Below are positions 37,150 to 47,881 of a DNA stretch of 64,000 nt, one piece after another. The notes beneath the pieces were generated by a model that was given only the letters and a program-made list of their open reading frames with translations, was not told where the DNA came from and made no database searches. The DNA is from Cunninghamia lanceolata (Eukaryota > Streptophyta > Pinopsida > Cupressales > Cupressaceae): positions 15,817,001-15,881,000 of the forward strand of contig BSBN01000888.1 of assembly GCA_027924645.1 (NCBI GenBank), read 5' to 3'. The translations under genes were made by a program, and so were the position numbers. The stretch's first letter is position 1. Each line of letters begins with the position of its first letter.

Positions 37150-37620
37150 TTTTTGTACCAACACCTGCCCTTTGACCAGCTTCATGGGAATTATTTCTAT
37201 GTCAAACTCCTGTAGCGTGGTGATCCACTTGGCTCTCTTTTCTCCAGGCTCATTTTGCATCAGCAGCATCTTTACTGCTACATCTGGCACTATGGCTTTG
37301 ACTTGGCTGCACAAAATATAATGTCTACATTTTTTTAAAGCCTTTATTAACGTGAATGCTTGCCTTTCAGTATCTAGATATTTTAGTTGTGCATCCTTCA
37401 GGGGTGCGCTCATAAATGTGATGGGTTTTTCTTCATCATTTGCACCCTTCTGTGTCAAGGCAGCCATGACTGAATGAGAGGATGCAAAGGAGTAGATGTA
37501 AAATGGCTTTGTGTAGTCTGGACTCGCCAGTACAGGGGTGTTAGAAATGGCCGTCTTGATATCTTTGAATGCAGCTCTAGCCACTGGCGTCCACTCTATC
37601 TGCGCATCTTGCCTTAACAT
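37150..37620 (-). pseudogene. Element D gypsy RNase H, degenerate
   Basis: Continuous with integrase. The first catalytic position reads FYIYSFASSHSVMAAL, so the Asp of the usual DAS motif is replaced in a SFAS context identical to element A. The glutamate helix LDTERQAFTLIKALKKCRHY is present. The domain probably serves as a structural tether, because an intact aRNH lies upstream of RT. A TAA/TAG separates it from RT at about 37632. Confidence 0.75.
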
Positions 37621-37632
37621 GGCATTTAACGG

Positions 37633-38618
37633 CTACACGATCTCTGCAAAACCTGTGATAAACTTTCGAACAAAATTAATTTTACCACAAAATGATTTTA
37701 ACTCTTTCCTACTATTTGGTATTTGCAAATTTTTTATTGACTCTATTGTATCTGGATCAATCGATATTCCATCTTCAGAAATGACATGCCCTAGTAATTT
37801 ACCTTCCGTTACTCCAAATATACACTTCTTATGGTTAAGGGAAACTCTGTACCTTTCACACCGCTTGAGTATTTTCTTGAGATCTTCAGCGTGAGTGGAT
37901 GCATCCTTGGAATACATAGTCAAATCATCCATAAACACAATAATGTACTTACCTAATAATCCACGGAATGCAATGTCCATGGCTCTCTGAAAAGTGGCAC
38001 CTGTATTGATCAGACCAAAAGGCATTCTCCTATATGCATAATTCCCCCATTTACAAGTGAAGGTGGTTTTTAATCTGTCATCCCTGTCAATTAAAACTTG
38101 GTTATAGCCTGAGAAAACATCTAAAAAAGACATCATCTTTGCTTCGTTTACTGCTTGCAGCACTTCGTCTATAGGAGGCAGAGGATAATTATCCTTTTCA
38201 GATGCTTTATTCAAATTTCTAAAATCTGCACATAATCTGATGTCTCCATTTTTTTTTTTCTTACTGGTACTAGATTAGCTACCCAGACTGAATGTCTGAC
38301 TAGAAAAATTATTCCAGCAGACAGCAATTTTTTTACTTCCTCAAAGATTAAAGGCTCTAGGATAGCGTTCACAGGCCTTTGTTTCTGTCTAAATGGCTTA
38401 ACCTCTAGCCTTAAAGGTATTACGTGAGTTATGATGGACTTATCAAATATTTTCAAGTCTTCATAGGTCCATGCTATTAAGTGTTTATAATCTTTCAGAG
38501 CATCTAAAACTTCTTTTCTTATTTTCTCAAAGCAAGTCTTTCCAATTAGCACATTTTGTGGATTTTGCTCTGTCCCTAAATTATGTAAGTTACACTTACC
38601 CCCTTCTATTTTCAGCAA
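37633..38618 (-). pseudogene. Element D reverse transcriptase, frameshifted
   Basis: All Ty3/gypsy RT blocks are visible: AWTYEDLKIFD, VWVANLVPVRKK, PLPPIDEVLQAV, FLDVFSGYNQVLIDRDD, RMPFGLINTGATFQRAMD, the catalytic VFMDDL box near 37930, and KKCIFGVTEGKLLGHV. The frame breaks at an 11-T run (38249-38259), which could be a real slip or a sequencing error. No other lesion is seen in the catalytic part. Confidence 0.9.
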
Positions 38619-38756
38619 GTCCTTCTATCTCATCACTCCATTAAAGTCAAAAATATGTTCTAATTCTATTACTCCTTTGGGTAAAAAGTTGCTCTTCAAG
38701 TTGATTATATCCTCTTTGTCCCATGTTATCTCAGGCCTTTCTTGTTCATTGATGAT

Positions 38757-39350
38757 TTATGCCTCAAATTCCTCACTACAAGTCAGAAAGTCAATAATTT
38801 GCTGATCCTCTCCAAATACTTGAAAGTCTGTAACGTTGTCTGGGATACTGGGAACATTAATTAACTCAACAACAAATCGTTTCAATCCTAACAGTGTCAA
38901 GGGTTCTAGCGTACTAGCAGCAACTGCTAGTGCATCCAACCTGTGGTTCAGTTCTCTAGGGATATGCTCTATGTTGAAAGCACCAAATGAATCTATTAAA
39001 TCCCATACTCTATGTCTGTAGCAAATCATTTTCTTGTAGTTGCACGCGTATAGTTTTCTCACTTGTCTGACTACTAGTTCAGAGTCTGAAAATACCTTAA
39101 TTGTTTTCACCCTTTTCTTGATGGCCATGACAAGTCCTAAAATTAAGGCCTCATACTCAGTAGTATTGTTAGTATAGGAAAATTGCAGTTTGTATACTAC
39201 TAGGTATGCCTTACCCTGAGGATCTATGAGTTCAATACCCACACCCGCACCCTGTTTTGATTTAGACCCGTCGCATTTTAGTGTCCATATGCCATCTTTA
39301 CTTTTATGACCCTTTATTTTAGCATGCTTTGTCTCTCCTATTACTTGTGA
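38757..39350 (-). CDS. Element D archaeal-type RNase H, between PR and RT
   Basis: About 165-190 residues with all four acidic positions: LKCDGSKSKQGAG (Asp), NTTEYEALILGLVMA (Glu), VFSDSELVVRQVRKL (Asp) and NHRLDALAVAAS (Asp). It folds as RNase HI with a C-terminal helix, and activity in removing RNA during reverse transcription is inferred. Its location upstream of RT differs from the order in B. The 5' boundary is not sharp because it is part of a polyprotein. Confidence 0.82.
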   Translation of the reverse strand, partial: SQVIGETKHAKIKGHKSKDGIWTLKCDGSKSKQGAGVGIELIDPQGKAYLVVYKLQFSYTNNTTEYEALILGLVMAIKKRVKTIKVFSDSELVVRQVRKLYACNYKKMICYRHRVWDLIDSFGAFNIEHIPRELNHRLDALAVAASTLEPLTLLGLKRFVVELINVPSIPDNVTDFQVFGEDQQIIDFLTCSEEFEA

Positions 39351-39359
39351 GGTGCTGGT

Positions 39360-40550
39360 CTATTTATTCATGGGTTTTTCTGTTTGGTCAACTTGCATAT
39401 ATTTATTTTCAGCTTGCAAACCAGAAAGACAACTACCCCTGTCTTTTATTCCCTTTCCTAAATCTAAAATCAGAGCATCCTCATTACTCTGAACGTATTT
39501 CTGTGTTTGATCAGGATTCTCATTTTCCTCTGGTAACTCTACCCTCTTTATGCATTTTTTGTATTCATATTCAATGATGTCTTTGCACATTCCACAACTC
39601 TCCTCAGAATGTGGCCTATCGTGGACTCTACACCTATTTTTATATAGTTTACATTGGACTAGCAGATTTTGTTTAATGCATACTTCCACCTCTTGTCTAA
39701 TGGCATGACCAAATTTACCTATTGCACTATTTTCTTCATCCAAACAATTTCCATCAGACTCAATGAATAATTTTGTCTCCTTGCTGATACATTTTTTTCT
39801 AATGTTTAACATCATGATTTCTTCAATCTGCACCCCATTGTTAGTAATTCTATAAACTCCAAGTTCAATAGCAGCATACAATATTTCATTAGTTCGATTA
39901 TACTCTGTTATCATATGTTTCATCCTGGGTTCTACCTCTATTCTAATCTGGTTTGGGACACCTCTCCAAGGTAGCCACATATGTGAAAAATTAGTGGCCA
40001 TATATTTGTTTAATGTTTTGGACCAATCCCTACTCAACAACATTCCATAATTCACGGGTATATCCACTATTTCAATGTCAATAAATTGGCTTACCCTAGG
40101 GTCTAAAGCTAATCCCATCTGAATGTTCATGAGTTCTCCTATCACACTAACCTCAGTCTTATCTAACTGTGTGACAACCTTGGCAGATTTGGTGGGAGTC
40201 AGCCGAAGAGTTTTACATATTCCTAAGGGCATTACATTGGATGAGGCACCAAAGTCTACCATGCAATTGTGTATGTTCTTCCCACACAATCTAACAGTTA
40301 ACAAGAAAGGGGGAGCATCCCTTTTATCAGCATACATTACTACATTTGTATTGGAAGGCTACTCAACTTTCTTACTTTTCTCTTTAGGTGGTGAATCTCT
40401 ATTAGGAATAGCTATAGTAGTAGCATCTTCACCTATCACAGATACATCTAGAGATTTTATAAAAGCATTCCTAATCCCTGGAGTTTTCAATAATTCATTC
40501 AGAGGTATACTGACCTTTATTTTCTTTATTTCTTCTGACAAGTAATTCAT
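39360..40550 (-). CDS. Element D aspartic protease region
   Basis: One frame from 40550 to 39360 with a single stop near 40357. Active site NCMVDFGASSNVMP near 40256: the serine of DSG is Phe, a single C to T change, so activity is doubtful. A second conserved block reads DIPVNYGMLLSRDW near 40035. A Cys-rich, charged linker follows (CRVHDRPHSEESCGMC near 39610) and leads to aRNH. The Cys/His pattern could be a small metal-binding site, but this is speculative. Confidence 0.75.
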
Positions 40551-40763
40551 TAATCTTGTTGTCTCTACTGTTTCGGTTTTACTTGTTTGGGCCTTTTGTT
40601 CTGTTGTTCCACTATTTGTATGATGATTAGCTTTAAGGATGGTAGGATTGTTGCCGGCATTCTGATCTGGGGGTGTGTTGAAGTTGTTAGGAGGAATAGA
40701 AGTGGTGAAAGGTCATCCTAGCCTAGTGTTGTTCCTTAAATTGTAGGTGTGGTTTTTATTTGT

Positions 40764-42662
40764 CTATTGAAAGGCCTGCACCTCTTCTGTTTTAGTCAAT
40801 ACTTCATTTTCAGATTCAAAGGGAAACTGAAAAGCATTTAACAGAAAGGCTGATTCAAGATAAAGATTTTCACAAAAGTATGGTTCATCCTCTGACAATT
40901 CATCCTCTTTCTCTTCTGTGGTTGCAAAGGTAAAGGTTTCTAAAACTAAAGTTGTATCATACCCCAAGGGTACTACCTCATTACCCTTGGGAATAAGAAA
41001 CTTAGAAGTAGGAGGCCGCACCTCTATATTAAATATGTTGGCTGCTAAATGAAACTGCAGACAGTCAAGCTCAGCATGGGCATTCGTATTGTGAAATCTG
41101 CACCAACTTTTGAGTGATGTATTGGCCATGTGGATGCCAGCTGTTTGTTTCACATCGTGATTATCTGTATTCTCAAAAGGAGAAGATAGAGTACCGTTGT
41201 TGGGCCCAGTGTTCCATGTCTTGGGTGGCCTAGGCTGATTCTGATTTTTGTTATTATTGCCCCAGGTCCTATTATCTACCACTGGCCCTCTATTTTGCAT
41301 TGGTTGCCCCTGGCTAGGGCCTTGATGCTGATTATAGTTTTGGCTCTGATTGTAGTTCTGATTGTAATGCTGATTTTGATTGGAACTATAGTTCTAATTT
41401 TGGCCTTGGTTATAATTCTGATTTTGATTGTAGTTTTGGTTGCCTCTTCCATAGAGGTTCTCATTTCTTAGTTGTCTCACCTCAATGGTTAATCGTTTCA
41501 AATGTGCAATGATCTCTTTAATTTCTTCCCTATCCTCTTTTGCCTTTACCACATTTGTATCTCTAGGAGGTTGGAAGAAAGGCTAACCACTATTTTGACT
41601 ATTATTAGAAGTATTACCTGTGTAAGGAGTTACGGCTTGGATTGGGGTAGGACTATACACAGGTGTGTATGTAGGAATTGGATTTAATAATGGAGTGTGA
41701 TGCATAGGGACTCCATTCCAAGGCTATGCCTAATTTTGTACTCCAAAATTTCCTCCATTAACAAATGGGCTATAAGTTGTAGGCCTCATCTCTTGGTTCA
41801 CTGAGGCTGCCTCTTTGTAGGCTTTGGATATTGAATCTATGCCGGGCTTCCTTTTGACAAACATGGCAGTTAAAGGATCTAAGGCAGCATAGTACATGGT
41901 TAACAAAGTATCATCATTCACGGTGTAAGGAACTACTAACCTAGAGTAGGCCTTTTGAAATCTGTCATTGAAATTATCAATCAACTCTCCCTCACCTCGT
42001 TTTACAGTAGCCAATTTATGATACAGGATGCAAGGATCAATGGGTCCTCTAAATCTTGACAGAAATACTTCTTCCATAAGGTCCCAGGAAGAAACATAGC
42101 CATTGGGTAAGTTTACATACCAGTTAGAGGCTTGTTCATTGAAGGTATAGGGAAACAATCTACACACAACATGCTCATGTTCTAACATGGTCCTAAAACA
42201 TGCCTCCTTCAATATAATAATATGATCTTCTGGATCCTGATGTAACTAGTATTTGGGACATATCTTTTCTAGATTTTTGGGCATCTCATGATAATCATTG
42301 AAGAATATGGGAGAATTAACATTGAAATAAGCCATTGCAGGTACTTGAGCTTGACCTGAACCTGTAGGAATACCTGGATTGATTGGTGGGATAGAATTTA
42401 TAGGAGGATTAGGACCTCTAGGAGTACCTGAACCAAGATTTAAAGATCTGAATAGTGATTTGTCAGGACTCACAATATTATGTATGTTAAAAGGTGACCC
42501 AGGAGGTGTTCTAGATGAACTTCCTGCTTGTGATATTTTAGGATTCCAAATCAAAGGGCTCTTACTTCGCCTTGTATTAGGTAGTTGCACAAAAATATCC
42601 CCTAGACTAGATCTAGACCTGGTCACTCTATCGCTGTTATTAGCCAGTTTTTCTTGAAACAA
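40764..42662 (-). pseudogene. Element D gag
   Basis: One reading frame of about 630 codons with five premature stops, all TAG (42244, two near 41725, 41584, 41395). N-terminal Ser/Arg-rich segment (RVTRSRSSLGDIFVQLP), Pro/Gly-rich linker, gag core EQASNWYVNLPNGYVSSWDL and GELIDNFNDRFQKAYSRLV, an Asn/Gln-rich stretch (41460-41300) and a CX2HX4HX4C finger CRFHNTNAHAELDC near 41100. The true ATG is not clear: the frame is open to 42662, but no strong start lies there. Confidence 0.85.
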
Positions 42663-42680
42663 ACCCTAACTCAAATCATG

Positions 42681-42697
42681 CCCTCCTTCTAGTGCCA
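42681..42697 (-). other. Element D primer binding site
   Basis: The minus strand reads TGGCACTAGAAGGAGGG, seven bases inside the 5' LTR. It starts TGG as expected for a tRNA-primed element and differs from the PBS of A, B and C. Confidence 0.75.
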
Positions 42698-42704
42698 GAA
42701 AAAC

Positions 42705-45700
42705 TGTTGATGATGGTTTTCCTGCAATCATAACAATTAGTTAAAATTCACATAAAATGAACCAAAACTGACTTGAAAGATATGAAGGAATCGGTTAAGA
42801 CTCGCTTAATCCTAAGTTTAATATGGTCAGGTCTTGACCTGTTTGGCAAATTCAGTTGGTCAATGTGAAGCTGTAATGTTCAAGGGGCCTTACGCGATTT
42901 AGGGTTTCTTGTTGGTTTACTAGACTCAAACTATGCAAAAAGACCATGAAATATCAGTGTTTTGTTCATTCCTTTGCATAAAAAATGCTACAGTGCTGCA
43001 AAACTTTAAAAGGTATTCTTGAATTATTGCAGCTTTCTCTTCTTAAATATTTATCAAAATTGTCTACTTTCAACTCTGTTATGCATACTCTTTCAAATTT
43101 GAGACAATTTCCTTTAAATTTCTACGTTTTTAGCTAAGTGTTTCAGATGGGTTGGGAAAAGTTAGAAAGATCTAATCTAAACTTCATTCACTCTATTCGA
43201 AGGATCTAATTGTTCGGTTATGCACTATATAAATCATACAACAATTTCATCAAATCCACAGACAAAAACCTTAAATGTAAGTTCTGAGCATTTTCACAAA
43301 CATACACCTAAGATTGCAAGCTCTAACAAAAAATGTTTCAAACACAAAGAAGAGTAGGAAAACACTCAGAAGATAGATGCAGAATTCCAAATTCAATTGT
43401 ATTAGAAATAGACAGTCATACATGATTTACAATGTCGGAATGACTCTTAGTTTAATTGATCAAACTACAGAAAACTTACAAGCTTTACAGATACAATAAC
43501 GAAGCCAGATGTTCCACGCACTCCTTATTGCAGACAACAGGCGACCTCTAAACTAAACTATGCTTAGAAAGAATTTACAATTCTGGCAAAATGCTATAAT
43601 CCCTGTATAAAATTTTACAGTGTAGAGCGGCACAATATAAAGACTCTGATTGTCCTCAATACAGCCCAAAAAATCCTAATTTAAACCCTGGTTCAAACCC
43701 CTGGTTACAATTATAAATGCTGGTGAACCAGTCTCTCAAAAAATACCTCCAAGCATACATCAAATCTAGGTGAAATATTGCCCTTCTGAAACCTTAGCAG
43801 CTCAATAATAACTTATGTGGTCTACTGTAGTAATGTCTTCTGCATTTGTCGTCATCAATGAATGGCCTTTGACTTCCTCACCCTTCGTCCTTATCTTCCT
43901 CTGCTCCTGAGATCTTATTTCCTCCTCTTTCCGTGATGTCACCACCATTAAGTTTCAGCTCCCCGCTCAACTGCAAACCTGCAAAAAATAGACAAGCAAT
44001 AAGTATTATTTCATCAAATGAATAGTAGGAAACTAAAACATCTGATTAAATCAAGGTGTGACTGTGCAAAATAAGAAATTGGACCCAAAAATGCCCCAAA
44101 AATGCGCTCAAAATGCAGATACAATGCCCAAAACACCATCGGGCCAGCCATCGCTGACCAGAAACACTCATCCGGGCCTCAAAACACGTAAAAACCCTAT
44201 CATTCTGCCCTTTCCCACCCATCGGCGTGAGATATGCCGTCGGTGAGTGCAAAAAAAGATGGGCCGATCAACCTTGTTACGCCGATGAAGTCTTTTTATT
44301 TGGTTAAGTCCTTTTTGTTCATCGGGCTTGTCATCGGCGTGATACATCATTTCAGCGCAAGTAAAGACTTCTCTGCCAATCTCTTTGATCTAGCCAAAAA
44401 TGGCCTTGATGCCTAAGTCTTATCATTCATAGTTATCGACGTGGGCAAGAATTTCTCCACCGATAGCCATCGTTGGGCCGATCCATCCCTTCATCGCTGT
44501 GACTCCCATCGATCTCCTTCTTGTTTCCCTTACTCTTTACTTTCCCTTATACCTCCCATCGGCCTGAGCCTCGCTCATCAGAGTGAGTTCAAAATGACTG
44601 GCCGATCATTGCTGTCTAGCCGAGATGGCCTTCCCTCCATGTTATCGGTGTGAGACTCCTTATCGGTGAGTGCAAAAATTCCTTGGCCGATATCCATCGT
44701 TGCGCCGATGCAAACTCGTCAGCCACACTCTCACCAACAACCCTTACTTCATCTTTGTATGTTACATTGTATGTGTATAGAACCATCGGCGTAACCATTG
44801 CTGTTGGCGCGACAATTCCAAATATGGCCGATATCTATAGTCATACCGATGAGCTTCCTTCGGTGAGACCATACCCTTCGAGGAGACAAAACCAAACTCT
44901 ACCAACATCAAACATTATACCGATAGCAATACATACGCAACTCTTTGATCGACTAAGTCTTTTCCCCTCCCCTTTTTGCCCTGTCATCATCGTGTGTCTC
45001 CTTTATCGATGAAGGTTTATCATTTCATTCCGATCGCTAATGTTTCGCCGATAGGCCCATATCCTTCTATTAGCGTAAGTCTCTTTGTTGGCAAAAGCTT
45101 AGAATGTTACTCTGATTGTTATTGTTACGCCAATAGCCCATTCTGCTTTACCCTCGGCGTAAGTCTCGCCGATGTCGCTCTTTCTTCTTTCCATCGGCGT
45201 AAGTCTACCCATCGATGAAAGCCTAAAATGTTGTTCCGATTACTACTTGTTATGCCGATGGACGCTATTTGTATACTATGCCTTGTTCATTTGTCTTGTA
45301 TGGTTTTGACCCACCGCACATACAAATGTGAGATACAGAGTGGAACTCAAAAACAATATTTACTCCAACTCAAAACCACCTCGGGTCCATGAATGAGTAA
45401 ATCAAAAAAACTCAACTAAATGCATACAAAGAAAATGACTCATAACTGACTTTGTATCATGCAAAACCTGATCTACAAACCTGAATGTTCATTTTACCTT
45501 AAATAATCATAACTTTCCAAAATATGGCAAATTTTAAGATAGTTCAAAAAGCAATCCTAGCTCATTTTTCACAAGGAATCCAACCATATCATGCACTGGT
45601 ACTAAAAATGCATTTTTCTCTATTTTTAACAAAGTTTGCAAATTTTATCTCCCTTTTCCCTTCACCACCAAGCGAAACGACACACACAAAAGCAAAAGCA

Positions 45701-45766
45701 ACAGCCACAGCAGGGGTCCTCATTTTGCTAAGGAGTAAAATGGGGCGTGTTGTGAACATCACAATA
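42705..45766 (-). repeat. Element D, right (5') LTR
   Basis: 3062 bp, collinear with 31708-34792. The terminal CA is mutated to TA (…CACAATA), after which the GGATC duplication follows. It carries the same ATCGGCG array (about 44130-45260), minus one 19-bp unit. Confidence 0.92.
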
Positions 45767-45771
45767 GGATC

Positions 45772-46210
45772 GAGAAAGTATTTTCTAAAATTTAGTGGGG
45801 AGGACTCTCAAGAAGTTGAAAACCATATTTTGGCATTCATAGTTGTGTGTGGTATTCTGGGGGTAAGTGAACAAAATTTTTTTGTCAGATTATTTATTGA
45901 GTCTTTGGTTGGCTTTGCAGCGGATTGGTTTTGTCATCTAGAAGAAAAATGCATAACTGATTGGGATTCATTGAAGACTAAGTTATTAGAAATATATAAA
46001 GGTCATGTCGATGAAGTTGCTCTGTTGTGTTAGTTTTTCAACGTTCAAAAATAAGAGGGTGAATTCATTAGAGACTTTGTGGATAGATTCAACCGGCTAC
46101 TCAAAAAGATTCCATCTTCTCTTCAACCAAGTGAGCAACTCCAACTTTGTACTTTTATTTCCTCTTTGCATCTTGATGTTTAATTTGAGTGAAAAAGGAG
46201 TAAAGTAAAT
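45772..46210 (+). pseudogene. Element C gag, main part
   Basis: The gag core continues in frame from 31707: SRKYFLKFSGEDSQEVENH, LVGFAADWFCHLEEKC, DWDSLKTKLLEIY, then (after stop and frame change near 46030) EFIRDFVDRFNRLLKKIP. This is a Retrotrans_gag-type fold. No finger is seen downstream. Confidence 0.72.
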
Positions 46211-47881
46211 GATATTAAAATTTCTCAACGAGAAGCTGTAAAAATAGAAGATGACTTGATGTCGAGTGGCCTATGGAAAGTGAACCAGATTTTAGATAAT
46301 CTGATTTGTGAACCTATGATGAAGCCTATTATGCACAAACAAAACTTCCAGCCCATAGGTTTCCATAATATTAAATATCCTTCTGTAGAATGCTTTAACC
46401 TCTCTATTTTTGACCTAAAACACTTTGGTAGAAACAAGGTGAGCAATGTAAAGATTAAGCTTCATGCTACTAGAAGAATGGAAGCTTTCTATTTTCATCA
46501 TAAAGAAAATAACGTTGAACCCGTAAGCTCCCCATGTGATGTAGAAGATAAACAATCCTCCCACGGCACAAATTGTAAAGAAGGTTATGCAAATGGTACT
46601 ATTTTTGCTTCCTTGCCTACAGCATAAATAGAATCATTCACTTTTTTAAATGATGAGGAGCAACTTGAGATGACATAGCATAAAGATAAGGTGCTTAGTG
46701 TCTTTTCTCTAGAATGTATGCAAGTTGAAAGCTTCACATTTCTTGAGCAAGATAATACAGAAGCATGGCTATAGGAAGACGTCAGAAATGATCTTGTCCA
46801 TTTATAAAAATTGAAAGTTAAATTTTTTAAACAAGATTTGAAAGATGAGGTTAAAAAATGATCAAACGAATAGATGCAATGAGTCTCATGTTGTCCTAAA
46901 TGGGTGCCTTGGTGCCTGGAATGATAAATTTTTATGTGGAGTCTTGGACGGAGATTGTTACATTACTCAAATTGAAATAAATGCATCCATTTGTGTCTCC
47001 AATGAGAAGAAAGGGGACAAAGAAGAGCCTAGTGAAGGAATGAATGAGTTACAATCTCCTTAACCTCTTAGTGATGATTTTCCTCATGCAAGAAAAGAAG
47101 AAGTTCCTTTTACCACATCACAATCGACGGTCACGCTTCAAGAGATTAATCGATCACGCAATTTGTAGAAAGAATGTTTCATTTCTCATGTTTTCTCTTC
47201 AAGTTCTGGTGTTGATAATGAAGTTGATGATTGGTCTTCCTATGATCTGAATGATTCTTTACCTATCACAGAGAAAGTTGGTTGTATGCATGACCATGGT
47301 GAAGTATATGTTGCAAATCAGGATTTATGTGTGGAATGTCCAATTCGGGGGGTGGTTTCTCTTGGCTGGTCAAATTGGGTGCATCATGATGTAACAATTG
47401 GTGTTTTTTAGTCAAAAGTTGGTAATTATATGCTGGGTAATATTGATATGAGTCGTCAAATTGAAGAAATGTATGATGAAGAATGGCTCCTTGACTATCA
47501 AGTCATATCTAGAGAATTATTGTATGGTACCATTCTCATCAGTTTGATCATGGTGATCACAAGTTTGCAATGGTTTGCTTGTGAGCTTCTTGTGCATACG
47601 GCATTATTCTTCTTAGGCGTCTATTTCTCCCATCTAGTTAATGGATTTGCATGACCATCATGGAGCCATCTGAGGTAGGGTCTTCCAGCCATGTACATAT
47701 TAGGAGTTTTTGGTGAGCTGGTTGTTTCCTTTCCTGTTCTATCTTGTTTTTGGCTTGCTCTGGCTCCTTTTTCCCCTGTGCTCTTTGACTCTTCTGCCTA
47801 ATGGATAGGCACTAGTCTATGCTTGTGATTCTAGGTTCCTTGATTCATCCTTTGTAGTCCTCATCCCTAATTAGAGCCTGT
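46211..47881 (+). pseudogene. Element C post-gag coding relic and 3' non-coding region
   Basis: From 46220 to 46627 an open stretch (SSGLWKVNQILDNLI ... HGTNCKEGYANG) with no known domain, then degraded frames to about 47650 and non-coding sequence to the 3' LTR. No protease, RT, RNase H or integrase motif is found in any frame, so C is non-autonomous by structure. No clear polypurine tract adjoins 47882. Confidence 0.5.

Larger units (their letters stand above)
31708..45766 (-). mobile_element. Element D: Tat-like Ty3/gypsy retrotransposon inserted in C
   Basis: A 14.1-kb minus-strand element with 3.1-kb LTRs and 5-bp duplication GGATC (31703-31707 and 45767-45771). Sense order is PBS, gag, PR, aRNH, RT, gRNH, INT. 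Its pol is the best preserved in the window, with long frames (37620-36067 is 517 codons). Defects are TAG stops in gag, a slip in an 11-T run in RT and a frame change in the integrase C-terminus. It has no accessory ORF after integrase. Confidence 0.93.

Noticed and set aside
42640..42662. Gag start of D at 42662
   Set aside because: The codon there is TTG, and an upstream TAG in frame may be a mutated CAG; the true start is unresolved.
44058..45218. Small ORFs within the D LTR (and their counterparts at 33244-33978)
   Set aside because: Same frames appear in both LTRs by duplication, are composed of the ATCGGCG array and match no protein.
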